Part shown: positions 32,401 through 45,424 of the stretch, piece after piece
Layout: each line of letters begins with the position of its first letter
Position numbering within the stretch: position 1 is the stretch's first letter
NCBI RefSeq assembly: GCF_028372415.1
Contig: NC_092876.1
Coordinates: forward strand, 61,838,385 to 61,902,384
Origin: Notamacropus eugenii
Taxonomy: Eukaryota; Chordata; Mammalia; Diprotodontia; Macropodidae
Length of the DNA stretch: 64,000 bases
Reading direction: 5' to 3'
Notes under the pieces: model-generated
Databases searched by the model: none
Told to the model about the DNA's origin: nothing
The model's input: the letters and a program-made list of their open reading frames with translations, nothing else
Program-made: the position numbers and the translations under genes

Positions 32401-35400
32401 AAGAAGGAAATGCTTATCATAATCAAGGGACCAGAGCAGTCAAGCGCTGAGAGCAGCAAGGCAGCCAGCCACCTATGCCAACAGCCCTCAAGAGGATGTC
32501 CGTCTTTCTCCCACTCCAATGTGGCCACTTGACAATTTATAAAGTTTGGAAAGCCCAGATTTCTGTTTCAGAATCTGGCTTATATACTAAAGAGTTGAAT
32601 TCCTGCATTGACAGGAAGAAGAAGAGAGGATTTACTGAGATCTTTGTGGCCTTTGCCTATGTTCCCCTTTCTTACAGGTGTCCCTGAGGAATGTCTTTTA
32701 CACTGGGCTGGGCTGTAAGCTGCCTGAAGTCTTAACCACAGGCTCTGGAGATTACTTTGTTACACTCAAGGAATCCCTAGTTTCTCAGGCTACTCTGTAT
32801 CAGAGATTATGCTACTCTAACACCCCATAAATAAGGTATATATGGGATTATCTCAGTGTTGGAAGGGCATATAATCTCTATGATTGAAAAGACTGGCTAA
32901 AGTCCCTCAAATCCTTCCCCTTGCTAGTTTTCTTTCCTCCCCACCCATCTGTAGAGGCTTGAGGTACTTTGACAGTAAATTTCTAGGATTAGACCAAGAC
33001 TTTCACCCATTGGGCAACTAGGTGGCCCAGTGGATTGAGCTCTGGCTCTCTGGAATCAGGAAGACCTGAATTCAAATTGGACCTCAGACACTTACTAGCC
33101 ATGTGACGCTGGGCATGTGACTTAACCCTGATTGCTTAGAAAAAAGAAAAAAAAGACTTTTACTCACCATGAACAACTAGCTGTGCACTAGCCTGGGCCT
33201 GGCCCCATGGACCATGTGCACGGCAAATATATGTCCCTTGGCAGCTCTGGTCCAAATTCTGGATCCTGTAAAGAAATCAGAGTCCAATATCAATGGTGCC
33301 AATAAAGGCCAGTTAAACAACAATGATAATAAGAATCACAGCAGTTAACGGTAACAGCAGCATTTTCCATCTGTAAATCACTATTTTCTGACTCTGTTTC
33401 CTCTTTTGTAAAATAGGGAAAACATCTCTCTGGGCTGCCCTCCTGACTCTCTCCAGGAGTTTTTTTCTTCTACGTCACTCTGGCCCTGAAATTCACACGC
33501 TGGACATAACCTCTGCCCCTGCAGCCTTCCCCTCTGGTTGGATGATTCTTCCCAGACCCTCCATTTCAAGGAGGGCATCCAGGCAAACCATTCTTCACTC
33601 TTCTGGGGACCCCCTTCTTCAGGTTCTTTCTAGAACTTTCTCTCCCATGCCCCTACTTCACCCCATTCTTCTCTTTTATGTATGGTTTTCCCCCAGTAGA
33701 ACATAAGCCCCTTGAGGGAAGGTATTGTCTTTTTTTCCCCCTGCTGGTATCTGAATTCTCAGAGCTTTGAACAGTGCCAGGCACATAGGAAGTCCTTAAT
33801 GTCTGCTGATTGACTGATTAGTTAAGTGACCTCCCTGGGCTTTAGTGAGGAAATTACTCTGGAAATCTTAACACCACTGTAATAGGTGATGCCAAAGTCA
33901 CGGCATCCCCCACACGTGAGGCATAAAGCTCTGTCATACACTCCATGGCAGGGACCCCGGGGACAGGACCCCAGGCCCCTTTCCACTTTCCAGCCCTTGC
34001 TCTGTCTGCCTCCCCTCCTCACCGAAGCACCCCATCTTGCACAGTGTGACCCTGTGGCAGCTGTCCTCCTTCTTTGAACCACTGGATCTGGGTCCCCACA
34101 TCACTGTCCACGGCGCAGTGGAACTCGACACTGCCCCCAATGCTCTTGGTCTCTTGCTGAGGTGTGACATGTACAGCTGGAGCTGAGGCTGCAGGGAAGG
34201 GGCCTGCAGGGTGGGCACCTGCTGGAACAAGGCTGGACGTCATGGCTCTGCTGCTCGTTGGCAGTCACGGGGCAAGGGGCACCTTCCTGGGCACTACCCA
34301 TCCCTAGCCCTCTGCTTGAAGACCCAGGAGAGAAGCAGAGATGGGGGATTCTGACTTATGCTACTTCAAATTTCACCTGCTTTGGAAGTTAGAGACAGAC
34401 AGACTACATACATGACAGCGAAATATGACACAGTTCCTGACTTTATCTATTAAAAATTTTTTAACACTATTTTTTAAATTTTCAATTCTAGATTCTCTGG
34501 CTCCCTCCAGCTCCTCTCCCATCTAGTAAGAAATTTCCTGATTTTAAAGAGCCTCTCCCTCCCTCCTCCCCATGCCCCCACTCGCCCTCTACTCCAATCC
34601 ACAGGATTTCAGAGATGGAGGGAACTTTCAGCCAACATCCAGGCCCCATTTCACAGAAGGTACAATGAAGCCCAGGGGAAGTGACCTGCTCAGGGCCAGC
34701 AAGCAGTCAGTAAAAGAACTGGCACGTCAGAGCAATAGAATGTATGTTACTTGAGATCAGGGACTGTTTCATTTTGGTCTTTATATCTGCACCTTCTGGG
34801 ACAGCGCATAGTAGGTGCTTAGTGAATTCTTGTTGAATTGAATTACATTGAAATCAGGTACTCTGAAGGAGAGATCATTTCATCTAACTTTCCCATTCCA
34901 CAGAAAAAGAAATCCCGTGCAAAAGCATCTCCCTGATATCCCCCCAGGCAGCACATTAGAGAGAAAAGTGGACGTGGAGTCATAAGGACCTGAGTTCAAA
35001 TTCTGCTTCAACCACTAACTAGTTTTGTGACTTTGGGGGCCTACACACACACAAAACTCTCTCTGCCTCAGTTTTCTCATCTGTAAAATGGAGACAACAA
35101 GTACACTCATCCATTCACTGAAGTTGAGTTGCGAGATATAAATAAAGTTCTTTGTAAACCTTAAATTACTGTGTAAATGATGATTACTATTAATGGATAT
35201 TAGATTCATCGGTCTAGAGCCAGGATGGACCTTGGGTCATCTAGCCCAAGCCTCTTATTTTATTGAGGAGAAAACCCAGGACCAAAGAGGTCTTTCCTGA
35301 AACCAATACACCAGCAGAAATCTTCTCCCTTCTCCAGTATCCCTAGAGCACTTTGTCTGGAGGTCCCCTTTGCTCTTCAACCCCCCCATCTAATACTAAT

Positions 35401-38400
35401 GATAATATTAAGGATCATAGCAGCTAGCGTGTGTATAGCTCTCACTATGTGCCAGGCATTGTGCTAAGCACCTTACAAACACTATATCCTTTGATCCACC
35501 TGACAATCCTAGGGGATGGGTGCTGTCATCATCCCCATTTCACAGATGAGAAAAGTTGAAGCAGGAAGGGGTGAAGTGCTTTTCCTAGAGTCACAGAGCT
35601 AGTGTCTGAGGCTGGATTTGAATTCAGGTCTTCCTTGACTGTAGGCCACTGCATCATTAGCTGTCTCATTTTGTATAATACTTCCTTGAGGGGTGTTATA
35701 ACCCCTCAAAAGTCAGTATGCCCCCTGAGGTCACCAATTGCTTTGTTTCCCATCTTTGCATTCCTATCACAGAGCTCAGGCCCTTGTACACAGTAGGAAT
35801 TGATAGCAGTGGTGTGGGTCTTTATGAGCGACAGTGGCAGTGAGGTCCCATCTCTATGTAGGGGGGAGGTGTCAGTAAGCACCGGCACTAGTAAATGGTG
35901 TCCAGAGAATGTCACTCCCCTTCCCCTTTCATGTGGTGCTCACCCTGGATTCGGAGGAGGGCAAAGGCCTGGGCAGAGCCCACCTTGTTGGTGACAAGGC
36001 ACTGGTACTGGCCGGCGTCTTCAGGGGTAGTAGGGTGGATGCGCAGCAGGTCCCCTCGAGCAGTTGCCCATATGGGGAGGCTGCCATTCACTCGACTCCA
36101 GTGGAAGGTGAGTGGAGGAGTTCCGTGTGCCAGGCACTGAAACTGTGCCATTTCTCCTACTCCTACCAGGGCCTCTTCTGGGATTGTGGTGGCATATGGA
36201 TGGCCTGGGGGAGATAAATAAAAGGGGGTCAGGGGGGCAAGCAAAGGCCACCAAGGGGGCAAGGAGGGGCAGCAAGCATAGATCATAGATTAGGTAGGGA
36301 GGAAGGATAGGCAGAGGTGAGTGAAGGGAGAAGGGCAAAGAGTCTGCTTAGCCCCAGAAACCAGCTCTGTTAGAGGTCAAAGGGAGAGATGGGCAGAGGT
36401 GAGAAATGGAGGAGATGGTTGTGAAGTGATGGACACTGGGAGGAGGGCTAGCAGAGAGGGCACTCCAGCTGCTGGCAGGTTTGGTGGGTCTGTGGGGCCA
36501 TGGGAGTTCAGAAACAAGAGGCAGGTGGCTTAAAAATGGGGTATCTGCTCCTAGGGGCCAAGGGCCGGGTCCTTACTCTCCACGTGCAGGATGACAGTGG
36601 TCTCAGCATGCCCAGCTGAGTTGGTGGCATTGCAGATGTACTGGCCAGAGTCCTGCTGGGCAACCTCAGGGAGGATCAGGGTGTTGCCAGACAGCTGATG
36701 CTTCCAGGGCAGAGGTGCACGAAGCTTGGACCAATGCACAGTGGGAGGGGGGCTACCTAGAAAGTAGAAAGAACCAGATGGAATGGGGATGGGGAATGGG
36801 GCAGGGCATCCTTGGACAACCTAGACCATTCTCTAAGATGATGGGTGTTAGAGGTAGAAGGGACCTTAGAAATAATCTGGTCAAATCACCTCAAATCATT
36901 CTCATTCCCTTCAACTCTCAGCCTATCTTCAGGGGAAGCAACCCCTAAGTCATCTGAAAATATCTTCCCATCACCCCCAAACAAAAGACTGTTAACCCAA
37001 TCAACTTTGGTGAATGATTCAATTAGTCAATTAAATATGGATGCCCCAGACCACACCCCCCAACAGATAATAGGATTAAATTTCCCAACCTATCAAGTCC
37101 TCTACTCAATTCATCTTCCACCAGGTAGTTGTCTGGAGGGTGCCCCACTCCCTTCCAGCCCCAGCTAAGTAATCAAATAAACACCACCTTTATTCCTAGA
37201 AAGGGTGTGCCAGTTTGGGACCTCAAGGCTTCCCTTCCCCATCTATCCAGGGACTTCCCAGATACTCCCTTCCCAGGCCTTCACATCTGTCTATCACAGG
37301 TCTACTACTACTTGAGAACTCCTTAAAGATGAGGACTGGTTTAAAAAAAAAATTTATTCTCAGCACTCAGCACAATGTTGGCACTTAGGTTTTTTCATCA
37401 ATTAATTACTTCAGCCTATAGGTATTTCTGTTTAAGAGGCATTAGTAATAGCTCTTAGAATCATGGTTCAAGTCCTCTCTCAGACTGACCTGTGTGACCC
37501 TGGGTAAGTTACTTATCCTCAGTGCCCAGGCAGCTCTCAAGTAGCTTATCTGCTAAGATACGGGACCAAAAAAGATTTCATTGTTCCATTTGACAGATGA
37601 AGAAATGGAGGTCAAGTGCCCAAGAGGGCAGATTATAAATGGAAGTGTCTACATCTGAACTTCCATCTTCTCATGCTTTTTTCATTTCTGCTAAGCTCCC
37701 AGGATGCCCAAGCTCTGCCAGCTCTCCTAAGTGAGAGGTCAAGGACAGCAGAGCAGCCGAGACAGCTCTAAGGGAACAGCTGGAGCTCAGAGTGACACAC
37801 AAGCCTTCCAGAGCTGTTCACAGTGAAAGGCTGACTATTATTTTGACATGTAGAGCTACAGCCCTGCCTTGGAATGGCTTGTGCCTACCCTCTACAACCC
37901 ACTGGTTAACAGAGTAATAATATGTAACATAATAATATATTAGTGTCATAATAATATACATCAATATTGGCAATATTAGTAAGTATATACTATTTACATC
38001 TTATATAAATGTAATACACTATATAATCATAACATATTGATATAAAATTGTTACAATATCACAGTAATAATAATAGCTAACATTTATGTAGAACTTATTA
38101 TGTACCAGGCACTGTATTGAGCCCTTTACAAATATTATTTCATTTGTTCCTCATACAATCCTGGAAGGTAGGAGCTACTATTGGTCCCATTTTGCAGACG
38201 AGGGAACTGAGGCAGACAGGTTAATTGACTTGCCCAGTATCACACACACGAATGTGTCTGAGGCTGCATTTGAATCTGGGACCAGTGCATTATGGTACTC
38301 CCCCTAGCTGCCTACTTCAGTAGACATTTACATATTCACTTCTGGAACATTTTAAGTTCAAGAATGTCCTTCTCTAGTGCCCTGTCCAGGTAATACTGAG

Positions 38401-41400
38401 CACCCCTCCCTCCCCGGGGGGCCATGCCCTCCTCCCTACCTGTGGCTGAGCAGCGCAGGGTGGCCGTTTTCCCTGCTTCCACAGTCATCTCTGCCTTTTC
38501 CACGTGCACCTTGGGGGCACCCACTGGTGCTGTACCTATCTCCACACTCACTTCCACCCGAGCCTGAGCAGAGCCCAGAGCATTCTGGGCCAAGCAGACG
38601 TAAGTGCCTGCATCCTCTGGTTGGGCCTCTGCAATCTGGGGAGAGGCACAAGGAATACAGAGTATGCTTACAACAGATTGCTGCTGGCAATTTGGAACCA
38701 TGTTCAAAGGGCTATACAACTGTGCCCCTGTGATCCAGCAATACCACTACTAGGTCTGTATCCCAAAGAGATTTTCTAAAAAAGGAAAAGGACCTATTTG
38801 TACAAGGTTATTGATAGCAGATCTTTCTGTGATGGCTAAGAATTGGAAATTGAGGGGAATGGCTGAACAATTGTGGTATATGATTATGGTGCTATAAGAA
38901 AATGATGAGCAGGGTAATTTCTGAAAAATCTGGAAAGATTTATATGAACTGATGCAGAGTGAAGTGAGCAGAAGCAGTGGAACATCGTACACAGTAACAG
39001 CAACAGCAACTGTGAATGACTTAGCTCTTTTCAGAAATGCAGTGATCTAAGACAATTTCGAAAGACTCATGATGAAAAATGCTATCCATCTCCAGAGGAA
39101 GAACTGATGGCATCTGAATACAGAACAAAGCTTTCTTTCTTTCCTTCTTTTTTCTTTCTCTCTCTCTCTCTTCCTTCCTTCCTTTCCTTCCTTCCTTCCT
39201 TCCTTCCTTCCTTCCTTCCTTCCTTCCTTCCTTCCTTCCTTCCTTCCTTCCTTCCTTCTTTTCTTTGTTTTCTCCCACAAAATGACTAATATGGAAACAT
39301 GTTTTACATGATTGTACATGTATAACCTATTATCAGATTGCTTACTGTCTCGGAGCAAGAAGGGGAGGGACAGAGAGAATTTGGAACCTCAAAATTAAAA
39401 AAAAAATCCTGAATGTTAAAAATTGTTTTTACATGTAATTAGGAAAAAACAGTATTAAAAAACAAAAAAGAATAGTATCCTCCTTCAGTGACCGACCAAC
39501 ACCATGCAGCCAGGCAGCCCCTTCCTCGGGGGCCTGCTCTTGCATCTCCTTAAAGCCTTGCACACCAGTGAAAAAGAAATAACAGATCCCATTCTGATGC
39601 GAGACATGCTTTGGACAGATTAGGAATTCTGTAGGCTTGTCACGTAAGCCTAAGAAGGGGGTTCCTCAGTTATTATAGAGGGCTCCCAGATGCCTTCATT
39701 GAATCAATCAATGCAAGGTATGAATCAGGGGCCAACAAGGCTTAACATCTCCATTGAATCAGTCAACTAATCAAAAGTATTTCAATCAAGGAATGTAGGA
39801 TATATTGGGATTGGCTGGGGGAATCACACCCACTGGAACTTAGATAAAAAGTTCAGGCTAGTTCAGAACCCAAAGATTGAGGGGAGAGTCATCCAACCAA
39901 GACCCTGAGATGGAACCACTCGGAAGAGGTGAAGAGCCTGTCTCTCCCCACCACCCAGTGAGGATAAGGGAGATTCTCGATTTCTTGTAAGTGTCCTAGA
40001 AAAGCACAGGCCACTCTATCCTGGTTAAGGATCTTAGGACCTGGAACCAGATTAAAACTCAGATGGAGGTCAATTCAAACAGTAGTGCCAGACTGACTCT
40101 GTGAACATCCCCTTATTCTACTCTGATATATAATGTGTGGGGATCCCACTAAACAGGCCCAACACCCACCTGTGACCCACCTCCTCCCAAACACACAATG
40201 ACAATAAAGGGAGGAGGGATAATACAGAACCAGCAGCTGTGCCTTCCAGACCCAGGGCCCTCTCCTGCAAAACAAAGCCCTGTTTTAGCAGACTCTGACT
40301 GTCAGCATGTATCTATCTGCTGCCTTCACAACCATCACCTTCTCCCACCCACCAGCCCTTTCTGCTTTTTGGAAGGCTTCAATGTTGCCTCCCTAGGCTG
40401 GCAATGAGTGACACCCTCCCCTAGTTGCTCTGCATTAGGTGATAGTTAATTATTTTTATATATTATGAAATTTTTAAGTTTCATCTATATATATTTAATG
40501 TATTATGCAAAATTTAGAGGTTGTACTCTTCCCCCATGAACATTAATGCTAAGACACTGGCTCTGGAGCACTCCAATTTCTTGCCCTGATCTCTATCATG
40601 CCCTCTTCCTGGTATAGCTTCTTGACAGAAGCCCTGCCCAGATCCCCATCCTCACCTGCAACGTGGCATGGCTGTCCATTGGCCCCAAAGTCCGATGGTG
40701 ATCCACCTTGAGGGGTATCCCAATGCGCATCCAGCGGGCAGAAGGGCGGGGCTCTCCAGCACTAACACACTCCAGAGAGATAGTTTTGCCAAGTTTCACC
40801 TGTACAGGGCCCTTAGGGAGCACGGACACTGTGGGTGGTCCTATGGGAGGCAAGGGAAGTGGGATTTATTGAGCCAGCCCAGGCTAGGCCTCTGGGAACA
40901 TTTGGATGACCCAGGCCCCAGGGACTGTGCCTGACATACTCACCCTGCACGCTGAGACTGACGACACTCTGGGCCACACCATAGGGGTTGGAGGCCATGC
41001 AGCGGTAGGTGCCATGGTTGCTGGGCCGGGCTCCCATGATAGTGATGATGGAGCCATTGGGGCTGAGATGCACATTGTCTACAAGGGAGAGGGCAAAGAG
41101 GAGAGGAGACACTCAGATCTGGTCCTGGTCCTCAGCCCTCCTAGGCACTTATGGTCCCCATTGCTTCTCCCTAGTGTGCTCCTGATCTCCAAGTGCCTTT
41201 CTTGCTTAGGAATAGAACTGAGGGTATCAGAGATGGGGAGGGCCCTTAGGATACAGGATGTCAATTAGAAGGGGCCCTAGGGATCATTTAGTCCAACTCC
41301 TTATTTTATAGATGAGGAAAAGGTGGGTCAGACATGGCTTGTCTAGGGCCTGGTAGTAGAGCTGGAATTTAAACCTCGGTCTCCTGACTCCATGTCTAGG

Positions 41401-44400
41401 AGTTCTTCCATTATACTCTGTTGCTTCTCCATGGGAAAATGCCAAGGACCTGCCTCTTGATATGTCTGGCACACCTTAGCCTGAGTCACTCCAGTTTCTC
41501 ATCATTCATATCCCCATACTACTCTCTTATCAAGGTCAGGTTGCTTGACATTGTATGTACCCTAAGGGAGGGTCATGGGACCCAAAGGCACCATGGGGTA
41601 GCCTTGGATACTATATCATGGCCAAGGCCTCTGTGTGGCTCCATAAAATGACCTTTTACACACTCTTCCTTGTCCCATCTTGGGAAGGGGAGCACACCTG
41701 TCCCAGTGGGGAGCTCACCTGTTCCAGTGGGGAGTACGCCTGTCCCAGTGGGAGCACACCCACCCTAGTGGGGAGCACATGACCAGACTCAGCAGGAAAG
41801 GCATGCAGGTGCATCAGACTCTCTAAGGAGTTCCCATATTCTCACTGCTCTCCCTCTTTTCCTGGGACCATCATGTCTTGCATAGGTAGCCTAATTAAGA
41901 TCAGTCTCACTAATGCCAGTGGTGGGAGTCCTGCCTATCCTTCACATCTGCAGCAGCCCAAGATCCAAGAATCACAGAACTTGAGAAATGGAAGAGCAAG
42001 CCAATCTGATCCCCACCTGAGCAAGAATCCTTTGGAAGACATCTTTACCAAGTGGGCCTTGCACAAACTGCTCAGTGATAATGAACTCTGGCTACAGACC
42101 CTCCTTGGGTCTACTGTCAAAAGATCTCATGCAATTCATACAAGATTAGGAATCCCCTTTATAGCCATGTGGTCTCTACTTGAAGACCTCTAGTGATGAA
42201 AAACTCATTATCTCACAAAGGTAGCACATGCTACTTTAGGACACATCTGATTTTTAAGGACTTTTTTTCCTTTACAGTTAGTTAAAATCTGTCTCACTTA
42301 AGTTTCTACCCATGGCTTCTGGTTTTGTCCTCATGGGCCAAGTGAACAAGTGGTAACCAGTGGGCAAAGTGGGCTGAGACCTAGAGCTCATAATCCTGCC
42401 TCAGACCAGCTTTGTGGGTCATTTAATCCTCCAGCCTCCATTTCCTCATCTGTAAAACAGGGATAGCAATAGCACCTTGGGTTCTTATGAGGATCAAATG
42501 AAATATCCTGTATAAAACACTTTGGAAGTCTGAAAATGCTATACAAAGGCTAGTGTTCAATCTTTTAGTCATGTCCAACTCTCTGTGACCCCATTTGGGG
42601 TTTTCTTGGCAGAGATACTGAACTGGTTTGCCATTTCCTCCTCTAGCTTATTTTATAGATGAGGGAAACTGAGGCAAATAGGGTGAAGTGACTTGCCTAG
42701 GGTCACCCAGACTCTAGACTCAGCACTCTATGTACTATGGTGCCACCTAGTTGCCCTTGAGATGGACAACCAGTTCCAGCTGTCTAAGAAGCAGTTGGAA
42801 ATGTGTGGCTTATAGAAAGACTATGACTGCATAAATAGCTCCACAGAGCATCTCAAAGGGATTACTGAGCTCACTTCGCCACCTAGTGCCCACCCAGACT
42901 AGCTCTTATTGGCGTAAGTAACATCTTTGAAGTGGGAACCTCCTTAACACCCAGAGAACCCTTCCTCATATCAAACCCTAGCACAACTATGTTCAAGACC
43001 TTTGGCCATCCCTGGTGACTTCTGACCCTTGGCTTTCTGCATGAGAAGTCTCTGGTCCTCTCCCCTTATATGCTAGAGGCAAATACGTCGCCCAAGGCAG
43101 GAGGTTCCTGACTTGGCTAGCCTCACCCCAGACAGGGTCAGAGAGCCAATGCCCTCAGGCCCCAGGGTCCCCTAAGGCTTTGCTCACCTTCCAGCTCCTG
43201 GTTTCTCGCCATCTTCCACTCGATGCTGATGGGGGCTGCCCCGTCGTGGATCAGACACTTGAAGGTGGCATCCTGGCCCTGTTGTACAGTGGCGCTGGGG
43301 GGGTCAATGGAGATGACTGGGCTCTGGAGGCCTGGGGAAAAGGCAGGCTTAGTGAGAGAGGGGGGCAGCAGAGGAGAATGAGCCTCGGTCCAAGGGGAGG
43401 GATAGCGAGGGGCTCAAGAGTCGCAGGGAGGTGGAGGGTGCCTCACTCAGATAATCCACTACTTCAAGCCTGCCCTGTTTGGGGAGTCTCAACTCACGGT
43501 AGGATTCAGCAGGAGTTGTGGAAGGTAATACAGCAACGGTGAATGAAGACTCCTGAGGAGGGCCAGAGACCCCGATCACCCGGCACACATACTCGCCTGC
43601 GTCAGTCCGAGACACCTGATAGAGCCTCAGGTGGGAGCCATGGACCTGGGGGTTAGGGACATAACAGAATTAACAAGAGGAGGGATGACCAACCAAGGGC
43701 TTGTCTGCTTAGCTCAGTCTAGAACATCCTATCTCCCCCCAGGTTTCTCTGAGAGGCTCCAGATGGGCTTGGGGAGGGTGAGCAGGGGCTGCATGGTCAA
43801 GGAAGCCACCCAATTGGCCAAGAGAAGGCAAAGACTGGGAAGGGGTTGGAATGGGGGAAGAAACTTTGGGTATAGTCCATCCTTTGTGTCCATACCTGAT
43901 GTCTGGTGGGGAGGGTCCCCCCTCTCTTATACCATGTGACTTGGGCATGGGGCTGCCCATGGACCACACAGTTTAAATCCACTGTGTGACCTTCAGTCAC
44001 GGTTGGGGATGAGGACTCGATTCTGATGGGTATGAAGGTGGCAGCAGCTGTGGGCACACACAGAGTGTAAGGGTGGCTGGAGTTCAATTCAATTCAATTC
44101 ACAGGATCACAGAGTTAAAGCTAGAGGGAAACTTAGAGGTTATTAAATCCGATCTTTTCCCATTACAGGTGACAAAACCAGGGCTGGAAAGTGAGTGACT
44201 TATGAGCTTTGTATATATATGGTGGTTGGGATATTGGCTCTCCCATTAGAATGTAAACTTTTTGAAATCAGGAACAGTGTTTTTTCCCTTTCTTTGTATC
44301 CCCAGTGCCTGGCACATAGTAGCCACTTTGATAAATGTTGACTGACTAACTGGGTCACCACAGTAAGTGCCTGGTTGAGAGTCTTTTGACTTTCAGATCC

Positions 44401-45367
44401 TGTCCCTTTTCTACTGCCATTCCATTAAACAAGCATTTATTAAATGACAGCTATGTGTAAGACAGGAGAGGCATAGTGGCTTGGTGGATAGAGAGACAGT
44501 TTTGGACTCAGGAAGACCTGGGTTCAAGTCTTGCTTCTGATACATACAAATGTACTAGCTATGTGGGGGTAGCTAGGTGGTACAATGAATAGACTCATCT
44601 TCCTGAGTTCAAGTCTGGCCTCAGATACTTACTAGCTAGGTGACCTTGAGCAAGTCACTTAACCCTGTTAACCTCATTTTCCTTATCTCTAAAATGAGGT
44701 AGAGAAGGAATTGGCAAACTACTCCAGTATCTCTGCTAACAAAACCCCAAACAGGGTCATGAAGAGTCAGACATGACTGTACAGCTCAACTTGGTCCTGC
44801 CGTCTCCCTCCTTGCATTTACCAAGGCTGCCCCATGCCTGGGACACCTCCCTCCTCAGGGCCACCTGGTGACAGAAACCTTCTCTCCCCTCAAGGCTGAG
44901 CATAGGACCACCTCCTTCCATGAAACCTTCTGCTATACCCTTAGCTAAAAGAGATGATCACAAACGTTCCCGCCCCCCTATCCCATTTTATCTTGTGTTA
45001 TATTATACATATCTGAGGACATGTTCTATCCTCCACAATGCCCACCCTCCCCAGGAGACCATAAGTTACTAAAGAGTGAAGAGGGTTGTTTTTCATTTTT
45101 TATATTCTCGATGCATAGTATATGGTCTTATCCATAGGAAATACTGAATAACTGTTTTTTTGGATTGAATTGTCCCAGAGTCTTTAGGCATTTGTGAGGC
45201 TTGAGATTTATCTTCCTCTCTGGTTGTCCCCTTTCCTGTTCCTTAAATAGAAGGAAGGTCTATAGCTTTTAGAATGACAGACATGGTTGGTTTCCCTCTG
45301 GCCTTTGGAGCAGGGGTCTGCTGCCTTCTAGCAGACAATGTTTACAAAATCAGCCAGAGAAAAACAG

Positions 45368-45424
<57 letters not shown>

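Noticed and set aside
37905-38060. A/T-rich tract considered as a matrix attachment or replication element
   Set aside because: There is no motif beyond base composition to support it.
39021-39358. Frames encoding KEGR repeats
   Set aside because: They are produced by the TTCC microsatellite in an L1 3' UTR.
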